Of a stretch of DNA of 64,000 nt, positions 41,646-48,245 are shown one piece after another; the first letter of the stretch is position 1, and each line of letters opens with the position of its first letter. The stretch is taken from contig CAJUFX010000004.1 in assembly GCA_910586395.1 (NCBI GenBank), forward strand, positions 61,898 through 125,897, written 5' to 3'. Under the pieces are notes generated by a model. That model was not told the origin of the DNA and ran no database searches. It was given only the letters and a program-made list of their open reading frames with translations. The position numbers and the translations under genes were made by a program. The stretch is from an uncultured Bacteroidales bacterium (GTDB lineage: Bacteria > Bacteroidota > Bacteroidia > Bacteroidales > P3).

Positions 41646-42057
41646 TGATAAATTTGTTTCATATGGTATGTTGGCGGGTATCGCCGTCTTGGTGGTGGTT
41701 ATCGTAGTGCTGTTACTTAACAAACTCAAACCCGAGGAGGACGTCACCCGGTCTATCAAACTGGATGAGTCCAAACTCTCCTACAACAACACGCAGTACG
41801 TATTATATGCGTCGCAGATGTACACAGCCATGGTTGGGGCAGGCACCGATACCGATACCATTATGCGGGTGCTTGGCGCGCTTATCACGACCGAAGACTG
41901 GAACGCGCTCGTCAAAGCATTCGGTACCCGTAGTGTCAAGAAATGGTTTGGCTATACATTTTCCGGCACGCTCATCGATTGGCTGACCGACGAACTGTCC
42001 GGCAAAGAACTGAAAAAGGTAAACGAGGTCTTGGCCAAGATAGGCGTAACGATATAA
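41638..42057 (+). CDS. N-terminally anchored protein with annexin-like motif
   Basis: A 139-residue protein with one N-terminal transmembrane helix (about 10-30, VLVVVIVVLLL) and a soluble domain. GTDTDTIMRVLGALITTEDW resembles the annexin-type calcium/phospholipid-binding loop (GTDE..I..IL). Whether it is a real annexin fold is uncertain. With its neighbours it may form part of a membrane-bound virion layer. Confidence 0.55.
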   Translation: MDNDKFVSYGMLAGIAVLVVVIVVLLLNKLKPEEDVTRSIKLDESKLSYNNTQYVLYASQMYTAMVGAGTDTDTIMRVLGALITTEDWNALVKAFGTRSVKKWFGYTFSGTLIDWLTDELSGKELKKVNEVLAKIGVTI

Positions 42058-42064
42058 TTGAAGT

Positions 42065-42421
42065 ATGAAAAGACGTTGGGCAATAGTGATTGTGTTGATG
42101 GTTTTGTTATTGGCCGGATTGCTGGTGGCGTTTGGCGACAGGATTTTCGGAAATAAGAACGGAAACCATGGCGCGGCATCCGGCGCCACCAACCCCGGAA
42201 CGCCGGCGGAAGTACCGTCGGTATTTCCGCTGAAAAAAGGCAGCCGAGGCGAAGAGGTGCGCAAGTTGCAGCACTATCTGAACGGTTGTCTGCAATATTA
42301 CCTGGTGCTGACCCCGCTCGATGAAGACGGCATTTTCGGCGCCAAAACCGAGGGCATTTGCGTGACCGTCACCGGCGGTCGGGAAATTACGGAAGAATTT
42401 TATAACCAATATATAAAATGA
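42065..42421 (+). CDS. Membrane-anchored peptidoglycan-binding protein
   Basis: A 118-residue protein with a basic start and a transmembrane helix (about 5-24), a flexible linker (SGATNPGTPAEVPS), and a peptidoglycan-binding domain of the PG_binding_1 type: LKKGSRGEEVRKLQHYL, then DEDGIFGAKTEG. It would hold the virion, or the lysis enzyme encoded two genes on, to the cell wall. It overlaps the next start by 4 nt. Confidence 0.8.
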   Translation: MKRRWAIVIVLMVLLLAGLLVAFGDRIFGNKNGNHGAASGATNPGTPAEVPSVFPLKKGSRGEEVRKLQHYLNGCLQYYLVLTPLDEDGIFGAKTEGICVTVTGGREITEEFYNQYIK

Positions 42422-42576
42422 AGATTATAGACACTATTGATGAAATCCTGTCCGGAGACAAGTCGTTGCCGGTCGTAAATGTGGCCATCGATACGGTCAG
42501 TATCTGTAAAGCCGTAGGCGTAATGCTTATGGGGGGTGTACTCTTTTTGTTGATACAAAAACTGTTGCAAAAATAA
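42418..42576 (+). CDS. 52-residue membrane protein
   Basis: MKIIDTIDEILSGDKSLPVV is amphipathic; residues 29-47 (ICKAVGVMLMGGVLFLLI) form one transmembrane helix. It overlaps the genes on both sides by a few bases, so it is translated with the peptidoglycan-binding and lytic proteins. Possible holin or membrane virion protein. Confidence 0.6.
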   Translation: MKIIDTIDEILSGDKSLPVVNVAIDTVSICKAVGVMLMGGVLFLLIQKLLQK

Positions 42577-43112
42577 TGGAGTGGCAAAACCTGCTGTTTG
42601 CTTCCCGGGTGACGGAGAACCGGGAGGCTTTTTGCAAGAAAGTGCTGGATGTGTCCGACCGCCTGGGTATCAATCCCGACTGGCTTATGGCCGTGATGTA
42701 CAAGGAAAGCGGATTGAATGCGGCGGCTTACAACGCGCAAGGCGGAGCCGTCGGATTGATCCAGTTCATGCCGGCGACCGCAGCCGCCCTGGGCGTGACG
42801 TCGGACGTGATGCGCCGCCTTTCCAATCTGGCGCAACTGGATTACGTTTATAAATACTATTATCCTTACAAGGGACGCCTCAACAGTTATCCGGACCTGT
42901 ACCTGGCCACGTTTTTTCCACGCGCGTTGGGGTGGGCGGATGAGCGCGTCATTGAGAGCGGAACGCTGTCGGCTACCACGATTGCCTGTCAGAACCCGGC
43001 TATCGATATGGATAAGAACAAACAGATTACGGTGGGCGAATTTCGGGCCTATTGTTACAAGGGCTTTTCGGCCGATGTAGTGGAACGGCTCAAAAAAAAA
43101 GCGGTAAGATGA
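42576..43112 (+). CDS. Lytic transglycosylase
   Basis: A 178-residue protein of the SLT/lysozyme-like fold. The catalytic glutamate is residue 44 in VMYKESGLNAAAYN, and GGAVGLIQFMPATAAALG (57-74) is the family's second motif. No signal peptide. It cleaves glycan strands of the cell wall, either on entry as a virion enzyme (as in PRD1-type phages) or at release. Neighbours are a peptidoglycan-binding protein and small membrane proteins. It overlaps the next gene by 4 nt (ATGA). Confidence 0.9.
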   Translation: MEWQNLLFASRVTENREAFCKKVLDVSDRLGINPDWLMAVMYKESGLNAAAYNAQGGAVGLIQFMPATAAALGVTSDVMRRLSNLAQLDYVYKYYYPYKGRLNSYPDLYLATFFPRALGWADERVIESGTLSATTIACQNPAIDMDKNKQITVGEFRAYCYKGFSADVVERLKKKAVR

Positions 43113-43186
43113 GAGTGTTGAACATGGTATCGGCGATGTGCCTGCTGACGGCCGGAGCCCTGATGCTGTACAGTGCATTGCGGTAA
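43109..43186 (+). CDS. 25-residue membrane peptide
   Basis: MRVLNMVSAMCLLTAGALML is almost entirely hydrophobic, ending YSALR. Its start overlaps the stop of the transglycosylase in ATGA form, and the next gene starts one base after its stop, which supports translation. A tiny holin-like or antiholin-like peptide is possible. Confidence 0.4.
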   Translation: MRVLNMVSAMCLLTAGALMLYSALR

Positions 43187-43187
43187 G

Positions 43188-43493
43188 ATGGATGTAGTTG
43201 CGGTTATGCAGATGGTTTGCAGTTTCGTGTTGGGAGGTGGGCTTTCAACCCTGCTGACAATTCGCACAGTTCGGCATAACCACCGGCGTGACGCTGAATT
43301 GGGGGACTTTCAAGGTTTGAGGGATATTATTGAGGGGCAGGGCGTTGAAATCGCCGGCCTGCAAAAACGCCTCAATGAACAGGCAGCAATTTGGCGCACG
43401 ACGTGTGGCCAGTGCAGTTATCGGGTGTTTTTCCTTGAACAAGAAAAAAAACTGAATGAACTGAATGAAAGGATTTCAGCGCGTGCGGAATAG
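43188..43493 (+). CDS. Membrane protein with coiled coil (inner-membrane spanin-like)
   Basis: A 101-residue protein with an N-terminal transmembrane helix (about 4-24; MVCSFVLGGGLSTLLTI), a basic turn (RTVRHNHRRD), and a long coiled coil (about 40-101). This is the layout of an inner-membrane spanin such as Rz. Its last 29 nt are shared, in another frame, with the following lipoprotein gene, the arrangement seen in Rz/Rz1. No sequence family is recognised. Confidence 0.55.
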   Translation: MDVVAVMQMVCSFVLGGGLSTLLTIRTVRHNHRRDAELGDFQGLRDIIEGQGVEIAGLQKRLNEQAAIWRTTCGQCSYRVFFLEQEKKLNELNERISARAE

Positions 43494-43917
43494 GCTTGTA
43501 TGGCTTCTGGTGGCGGCCATGCTGACGCTATCGATGGGATGCAGTCCGACCAAGCGGTTTGTCCGCCTGGTGGAGCGGTACCCCCATTTGGTGCGGGACA
43601 CCACCATTGCGGTCATCGATACGGTGGTGTTGCCGGGCATGGTCGCTATCGATACGATGTTGCCTATGCCGGCTGATACGGCACATATCGAGACACCTCG
43701 GGTGTCAGCTTCGTTTACCCGGCTGTTCCGGGAAGCCGATAGCCTGTTTGACCTGCGGGTGCGAGTGGACTTGAAGCCGGACACCGTGTATGTACCGCAT
43801 GAAGTGCGCGTGCCGGTTTATCGGCCGACGGTAACAAAAAAACGCTTCCCTTGGTGGATTGTCCCGGTCACGTTGGGCGAAGTGGTGGTGATATTCATTT
43901 TTGCAAAATTAAGATAG
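43465..43917 (+). CDS. Lipoprotein (outer-membrane spanin-like)
   Basis: A 150-residue protein with a signal peptide and lipobox (VAAMLTLSMGCSP; cysteine 26). The mature part includes valine- and proline-rich stretches (PDTVYVPHEVRVPVYRP) and a C-terminal hydrophobic segment (WWIVPVTLGEVVVIFIFAKLR). Its start is inside the preceding coiled-coil gene, so the two are coupled. Lipoproteins with the SPTKR(F) motif after the cysteine are common in Bacteroidetes phages. Likely role: outer-membrane partner in lysis. The C-terminal helix is unusual for that role. Confidence 0.6.
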   Translation: MKGFQRVRNRLVWLLVAAMLTLSMGCSPTKRFVRLVERYPHLVRDTTIAVIDTVVLPGMVAIDTMLPMPADTAHIETPRVSASFTRLFREADSLFDLRVRVDLKPDTVYVPHEVRVPVYRPTVTKKRFPWWIVPVTLGEVVVIFIFAKLR

Positions 43918-43919
43918 TT

Positions 43920-44192
43920 ATGAAAGGGTGTTTGACGGATGCCCAGCGCAATATGCTGGGCGGCGATATCATCGAAGACCGCGGCGATGTAATCTATGTG
44001 GGGATCTTTGGCCGTGGCGAAGACGAGAGCGGCAAAGAAAACTGTGTGATTCGGAAAATCGAGGAAGTGGAGGATCCGGAGACCGGCTATATCACCGTGC
44101 GGACGCTTTACCCGGATGGAAACAACCATGAGTTTACCGACACCTGGGCGGATCGGGAAAAATACAATTACAAATACGCAAGAGCCAAGTAA
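43920..44192 (+). CDS. Hypothetical provirus protein
   Basis: A 90-residue protein starting MKGCLTDAQRNMLGGDIIED, with a strand-rich end (EVEDPETGYITVRTLYPDGN). Charged and soluble, no signal. It stands between the lysis genes and the fibre genes. Unknown family. Confidence 0.5.
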   Translation: MKGCLTDAQRNMLGGDIIEDRGDVIYVGIFGRGEDESGKENCVIRKIEEVEDPETGYITVRTLYPDGNNHEFTDTWADREKYNYKYARAK

Positions 44193-44194
44193 CC

Positions 44195-44782
44195 ATGTTT
44201 CACGTAGATAATTTGACCGGGCATGTCCGGATGCGTCCACGTCAGGAACTGGCGCGGACGGTGCGTTATGTGGCCGAAAAAATCGGCCTGGCCACCCCTG
44301 TTAAGGACGGCCTGATGCCGGCCGCCGATAAGGCAAAGTTGGACGATTTGGGGTTGGCTACAACGGTTAAGGACGGCTTGATGCCGGCGACCGACAAGGC
44401 AAAACTGGACGGTCTGGGCGGTGTCGATGAACTGGGGGAGATTGATATTGCTGTCGAATGTCTTGATAACGGTATAGGTGATCCGTCCGGATATTATGAA
44501 GAAGAACGTTATGTTAGGCTTCATTTTCATGGAGGCGCAAGTTCCGATATTGGCGACACATTTGACTTGGCGGTTATTGATGCCATGGGCCAAACAAATG
44601 TCATACGCTATTTTCTGATAACCAATGACGCCGGCTATGATATCAATATTGTGGTCAGCGGATCGGGCTATATGCCGGCAGATACCGTGGTCCAAGCCGG
44701 CTGTGTCCGGGAAGCCTCTCTCTATCGATGTGGTGATGGGACGTTTGTGCTTACCATGTCGGACAATTTGGAAATGTATTAG
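44195..44782 (+). CDS. Fibre-like protein with phage tail-spike repeat
   Basis: A 195-residue protein. Residues 32-75 hold two copies of a 22-residue repeat with the core VKDGLMPAADKAKLDDL, a motif common in phage fibre and receptor-binding proteins. The rest is a beta-rich domain (DIGDTFDLAVIDAMGQTN, GDGTFVLTMSDN) with two cysteines. It is probably part of the receptor-binding structure, followed by two more genes of the same module. Confidence 0.7.
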   Translation: MFHVDNLTGHVRMRPRQELARTVRYVAEKIGLATPVKDGLMPAADKAKLDDLGLATTVKDGLMPATDKAKLDGLGGVDELGEIDIAVECLDNGIGDPSGYYEEERYVRLHFHGGASSDIGDTFDLAVIDAMGQTNVIRYFLITNDAGYDINIVVSGSGYMPADTVVQAGCVREASLYRCGDGTFVLTMSDNLEMY

Positions 44783-44783
44783 T

Positions 44784-45257
44784 ATGAGACACTATTTTTT
44801 GAACGGACGTTTATATAGATGTCCTAAAATATCGAATTATCAAGGGTTGGAGTTTCTGACGGATGCCCAGGAAACTTTTTTGACGGCCAATCCGGGAGCC
44901 AAGGTACATGAGATCCGCGCCTGTATGCTCGATGCGGACAAACCCGTCGATATGGAGGCGTTGCAAGCGGCGGCCAAGCATCAAGTCGATAGCATGGCCG
45001 AAGTCCGGCTGTCGGAAATGATAGACGCCCGGCAAAAGGAAATCGCCTTTGTCGTCGTGCAACTCGGACAGGATGGCGCGGCTATGACGTTAGAGGATGC
45101 CAGGGCGTTTTTGCAGGAATACGACCGAATCAACGCCGCCGTCTTGGTGGCCAAAACAGCGGCCTATGCCGCTATCGATGGTGCTACCACTCCGGCCGAA
45201 TTGGATGAAATTGTCTTACAATTCAGTGAACAACAATATGAGCAGGCGAGCGTATAA
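44784..45257 (+). CDS. Hypothetical fibre-module protein
   Basis: A 157-residue protein starting MRHYFLNGRLYRCPKISNYQ; the longer frame upstream overlaps the preceding gene and is less likely. Mostly helical (EALQAAAKHQVDSMAEVRL). Between the fibre and lectin-like genes, and may be a fibre chaperone or connector. Its end overlaps the next gene by 20 nt. Confidence 0.55.
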   Translation: MRHYFLNGRLYRCPKISNYQGLEFLTDAQETFLTANPGAKVHEIRACMLDADKPVDMEALQAAAKHQVDSMAEVRLSEMIDARQKEIAFVVVQLGQDGAAMTLEDARAFLQEYDRINAAVLVAKTAAYAAIDGATTPAELDEIVLQFSEQQYEQASV

Positions 45258-45909
45258 CGTGCAGCATACGTTACCGGGGCTGGTGTTGGATTTGCCGCTC
45301 TATTCCGCATCGCTGAAACACATGACCGATCGATGCGGCAACACGTTGCATGGATTTGGCGACGGTATGGCCGCACAGACTGTGACACAGAATGGGATGA
45401 CCGGAATACGGATGCCGTTGTCATATACTTCAATGCCGCAATGGACGTTCGAACCTATTACAGACGGTTGTTATACTTATTCCTATTTTTTCGTAGATGG
45501 CGGTGTCCGCGGACACGGTTGGGCTTGGGAGTGTATTACTTATGGTGGAGGTTCAGCGACAGTCGAATTGACTTCAGCGACCAGTTCGGGAGGAATAAAA
45601 CTGAGGTTGTTCGCAGGATTAAGCGGATATGGTGGAGCATCTTACGGGTATAGTGACGAAATACATTTTGTGACGGTAGCCGTTGAAGGGGCACAAGTCG
45701 CATTGTATGTCGATGGCGTTAGGGTCGCAACCAGCGAGAAACTGAAATATCGGCCATTCGATTGCGTCGGCTTGCGCTGGGGTGTGTCAGACAGGAACAA
45801 CTCGTCCAACGCCGTTTTCCGCCAGTTCAAACTATTCCGCCGCACGCTTACGGCCGATGAAGTGGCTGCACTCTACGCCGAAGAGCAGAAGTATCTGACC
45901 GTCGTCTAA
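45238..45909 (+). CDS. Concanavalin-A/LamG-like lectin protein
   Basis: A 223-residue protein. The start is the ATG at 45238 (MSRRAYNVQHTLPGLVLDLP). The sandwich pattern is typical of LamG/ConA-like domains: LDLPLYSASLKHMTDRCGN near the start, then VTVAVEGAQVALYVDGVRV, and FKLFRRTLTADEVAALYAEE at the end. These domains bind glycans; here the likely role is host-surface recognition. It is the last gene of the rightward operon, 3 bp from the integrase stop. Confidence 0.75.
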   Translation: MSRRAYNVQHTLPGLVLDLPLYSASLKHMTDRCGNTLHGFGDGMAAQTVTQNGMTGIRMPLSYTSMPQWTFEPITDGCYTYSYFFVDGGVRGHGWAWECITYGGGSATVELTSATSSGGIKLRLFAGLSGYGGASYGYSDEIHFVTVAVEGAQVALYVDGVRVATSEKLKYRPFDCVGLRWGVSDRNNSSNAVFRQFKLFRRTLTADEVAALYAEEQKYLTVV

Positions 45910-45912
45910 GCG

Positions 45913-47076
45913 TCACCATTGTACGTTGCTCAGGAACTTGCGGTTGTCCTGCTCCGACAGGTGGATATAGACCATGGCCGTATCGACCCGTTTCAAGCCG
46001 CCCAGGTTCATTACGGCAAATACGTTGCCCGTTTTCATCGCGATATGAGTCAGGAACGTATGTCGGCCCACATGGCAGGTCAAATGCTTCTGCAAACCAA
46101 GTATCATGGCAATTTGTTTTAATGCGGCGTTCAGCCGGCAATCGAATCCGGCCGTCTTGTTCGGAAACTCAAAGCCGTAACGTTTCCATATAAGGAACGG
46201 TTTGCCGCCGAAAAGGTCTTTGAGCGGTAAATGTACCTCCGCGCTGGAGCTATCCTCAGTCTTGATTGGCACCAGGTGCAGCAGGTCGCCCCGGATCATC
46301 GAACTATCGAGGCGCATGAAGTCCGAAATACGTAGCCCGGTGTAACAGATAAACAGGAACATTTGCCGGTAATCTTCCAAATGTTCCGGCAAAGTGCCGG
46401 CCTCCAGCAAGGTCAATTCATCAGCCGTCAGGTAAGGACGACTGCCTTTTATTCGGGTTACTTTGAAATTGGCGTACGGATGCTTACCCGGTGGATAGGC
46501 ATAGATACCCTCTTTATACGCCAGGTTAATGTATGTCTTCAACACTTTGTGATGGCCGGATATTGAATTACGTGCAAGGCCGTCAGCCAGACAAAGCCTG
46601 TCGAATTCAGCCAAGATATTGTAGGTGAGTTCGCAGAATTTTAACCCGGGAAACCATTTGGAAAAACGCCGTATTGTTTTCTGATGACTTCGATAGGTGC
46701 CGATTTTATAATGCTGACGGACGAGGGCATGTTGCATGAAATCCGTAAACACCGGTTCCACCGGTTTGTCTTCTTTGTGGCGGTGCGGATAAAGGATAGA
46801 ATCTAAATATTCGGCCGTAAAGTTCTCGCCGGCTTGAAGTGCGGTCGCTTCGAGTTCCTGAATAGACTGCTTTTTCTTATACAGAAGTGTATTCAACAAC
46901 TTTTCGCCGGGATGGTTGATGATTTTTTCGCTAACTTTGTCCCATTGCTCCGGAGAGACGTAAACATTGGTGGCGATAACGCGCTTTTGATCGCGGTTAA
47001 AGGTAACATGTAAAACAATATGCTTGTCAGCCCTGGAAGTTTTATAGGTCGCTTGTCTGAATGTGTATCGAGCCAT
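45913..47076 (-). CDS. Tyrosine site-specific integrase
   Basis: A 387-residue tyrosine recombinase of the Bacteroidetes type. Residues 1-210 contain the arm-binding and SAM-like core-binding domains (FVFTDFM-type helix, GTYRSHQKTIRRFSKWFPG). The catalytic part has arginine in ICYTGLRISDF, the HxxR box CHVGRHTFLTH (His 335, Arg 338) and the nucleophile tyrosine 370 in TAMVYIHLSEQ. It lies 270 bp from the tRNA and attR. It would insert the element by recombination between the 15-bp cores. Opposite in direction to the late genes, as is usual at a prophage end. Confidence 0.92.
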   Translation of the reverse strand: MARYTFRQATYKTSRADKHIVLHVTFNRDQKRVIATNVYVSPEQWDKVSEKIINHPGEKLLNTLLYKKKQSIQELEATALQAGENFTAEYLDSILYPHRHKEDKPVEPVFTDFMQHALVRQHYKIGTYRSHQKTIRRFSKWFPGLKFCELTYNILAEFDRLCLADGLARNSISGHHKVLKTYINLAYKEGIYAYPPGKHPYANFKVTRIKGSRPYLTADELTLLEAGTLPEHLEDYRQMFLFICYTGLRISDFMRLDSSMIRGDLLHLVPIKTEDSSSAEVHLPLKDLFGGKPFLIWKRYGFEFPNKTAGFDCRLNAALKQIAMILGLQKHLTCHVGRHTFLTHIAMKTGNVFAVMNLGGLKRVDTAMVYIHLSEQDNRKFLSNVQW

Positions 47077-47348
47077 GATTTGAGGTTTTTAGCTGTGACG
47101 CAATGTGTTGGATAACGCGACCTAAAACAGCGTTGATAATCAGGCGCGGCAAGAATTTTGTCGCGGTTTTATGGCCGAAAATTTGTCACAGATGGAAAAG
47201 CGGAAACGGTGCACAACTGCCTGCAATGGCACTTGTTTTCGCTTTTTTTTTACCAAAACCGGTTCCTTTGGGATGAAAAGACAGAAAGAAATTCGCCTTA
47301 ACTAATTGATTTCGGGGCGTCTATTCGTATTTTTGACACCCCGGAACC

Positions 47349-47363
47349 TGTGGTCCCACTTGG
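47349..47363. other. Right attachment site (attR core)
   Basis: TGTGGTCCCACTTGG repeats the sequence at 28864-28878. Thirteen of the fifteen bases are the 3' end of the tRNA gene. The 47077-47348 gap before it is AT-rich and has no other gene; it should hold the integrase promoter and arm sites. Confidence 0.85.
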
Positions 47364-47424
47364 GCTCGAACCAAGGACCAACTGATTATGAGTCAGCTAC
47401 TCTAACCAACTGAGCTATGGGACC
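47351..47424 (-). tRNA. tRNA with CAU anticodon (Met or Ile2)
   Basis: A 74-nt cloverleaf on the minus strand. The acceptor arms GGTCCCA and TGGGACC pair fully. The D arm is GCTCAGTTGGTTAGAG, the anticodon arm GCTGA-CTCATAA-TCAGT gives anticodon CAU, and the T arm is CTTGG-TTCGAGC-CCAAG. A CCA end is not encoded. CAU can mean elongator Met or lysidine-modified Ile2; the sequence alone does not decide. Serves as the attachment site of the provirus. Confidence 0.92.
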
Positions 47425-47488
47425 CCTATCGCGAAGATAGAATGCAAAGATAGGCTTTTAGGGGGAATTTCACAAAAAACAATTTGAG

Positions 47489-48148
47489 ATGACCATCAAG
47501 AACCTGATATTCGACTTGGGCGGCGTATGGCTGCCGATAGACGAAAAGCGGACACTGGCGGCCTTCGCGGCCCTGGCCACCGGCGACGCGGCCGCTCAAA
47601 ACGCGACAAGCCCGATGGCTTTGGCCGCGCGGCTACAACCCACCGTGCTGGCCTACGAATTGGGCCAAATCAACGACGCCACCCTCCTCGCCCGCCTCCG
47701 CAACGCCTTAGCCGCCGGCACCGCGAAGGCCGCCACAACCGACGTCCCCTCGGACCAAGCCCTGATCCAGGCCTGGAACGCCATGCTGCTGCCGTTTCCG
47801 GAAGCGCACCGGCCGTTGCTCGACGCCTACGGCCAACGCTACCGTCTGTTTCTGCTCAGCAACACCAACGCGCTGCACATCCGTTGCGTGGAACAGGACT
47901 TCCAAAGCCGCTTCCCCGGCTGCAAACCGTTTCTGCAACACTTCGAAAAAGCCTACCTCTCGCACGAGCTGCACCTGCGCAAGCCGCAACCCGAAATCTA
48001 CACGCACGTCTTACACGACGCAAGCCTGATTCCCGCCGAAACGCTTTTCATCGATGACCGCGCCGAGAATATCGCGGCGGCCGCCGCCCTCGGCCTCCAC
48101 ACCCGCCTGCACCCGGCAGGCGCGCCGCTGACCGACCTGCCGCTTTAA
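47489..48148 (+). CDS. HAD-superfamily hydrolase (subfamily IA)
   Basis: A 219-residue phosphatase-like protein. Motif I IFDLGGVWLP (nucleophile Asp 10, but the usual second Asp two residues later is Gly, as in other family IA variants), motif II LFLLSNTNALH (near 130), motif III lysine in LRKPQPEIY (near 170) and motif IV ETLFIDDRAENIAAA (near 188). Similar to YihX-type sugar/nucleotide phosphatases; the substrate is unknown. The first chromosomal gene right of the provirus. Confidence 0.88.
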   Translation: MTIKNLIFDLGGVWLPIDEKRTLAAFAALATGDAAAQNATSPMALAARLQPTVLAYELGQINDATLLARLRNALAAGTAKAATTDVPSDQALIQAWNAMLLPFPEAHRPLLDAYGQRYRLFLLSNTNALHIRCVEQDFQSRFPGCKPFLQHFEKAYLSHELHLRKPQPEIYTHVLHDASLIPAETLFIDDRAENIAAAAALGLHTRLHPAGAPLTDLPL

Positions 48149-48190
48149 AAGCCGCCGACACGCACGGCCAACGGTACCCGCCGCACGCAT

Positions 48191-48221
48191 AAAAAAAACG
48201 GCCTGTCCGAAGACAGGCCGT
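48191..48221 (-). terminator. Terminator of the gcvT unit
   Basis: Read on the minus strand: ACGGCCTGTC / GACAGGCCGT with a 3-nt loop followed by eight Ts, 25 bp past the gcvT stop. It also faces the HAD gene and could serve both. Confidence 0.9.
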
Positions 48222-48245
48222 CGCATATTGTGGCTTATAACTCAC

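Larger units (their letters stand above)
28864..47363. mobile_element. Integrated tailless-virus-like element (provirus), about 18.5 kb
   Basis: The boundaries are a 15-bp direct repeat; the right copy overlaps the 3' end of a tRNA gene, and a tyrosine integrase is adjacent. The left end carries a repressor. The middle carries replication genes (HUH Rep, SSB), polyvalent-type LPD proteins, a packaging-type ATPase, many short membrane proteins, lysis enzymes and fibre-like proteins. I found no terminase, portal, tail or relaxase/conjugation genes. The module order (lysogeny, replication, packaging, virion, lysis, receptor binding, integrase) supports a virus rather than a plasmid. Whether it is still active cannot be told, but every gene looks intact. 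Confidence 0.85.

Noticed and set aside
36737..43917. Element as a filamentous phage (inovirus)
   Set aside because: Not fully excluded. The ATPase lacks the membrane part of Zot/pI, and a lytic transglycosylase, peptidoglycan-binding protein and spanin-like pair speak for lysis, which inoviruses do not use.
28864..47363. Element as integrative conjugative element or conjugative transposon
   Set aside because: No relaxase with an oriT layout, no TraG/VirD4 coupling protein and no mating-pair genes; the HUH protein has replication-type motif spacing, and lysis and fibre genes are present.
28864..47363. Element as an ordinary tailed (Caudoviricetes) prophage
   Set aside because: No terminase, portal, tape-measure or HK97-like gene in any frame; the fibre repeats alone are not enough.
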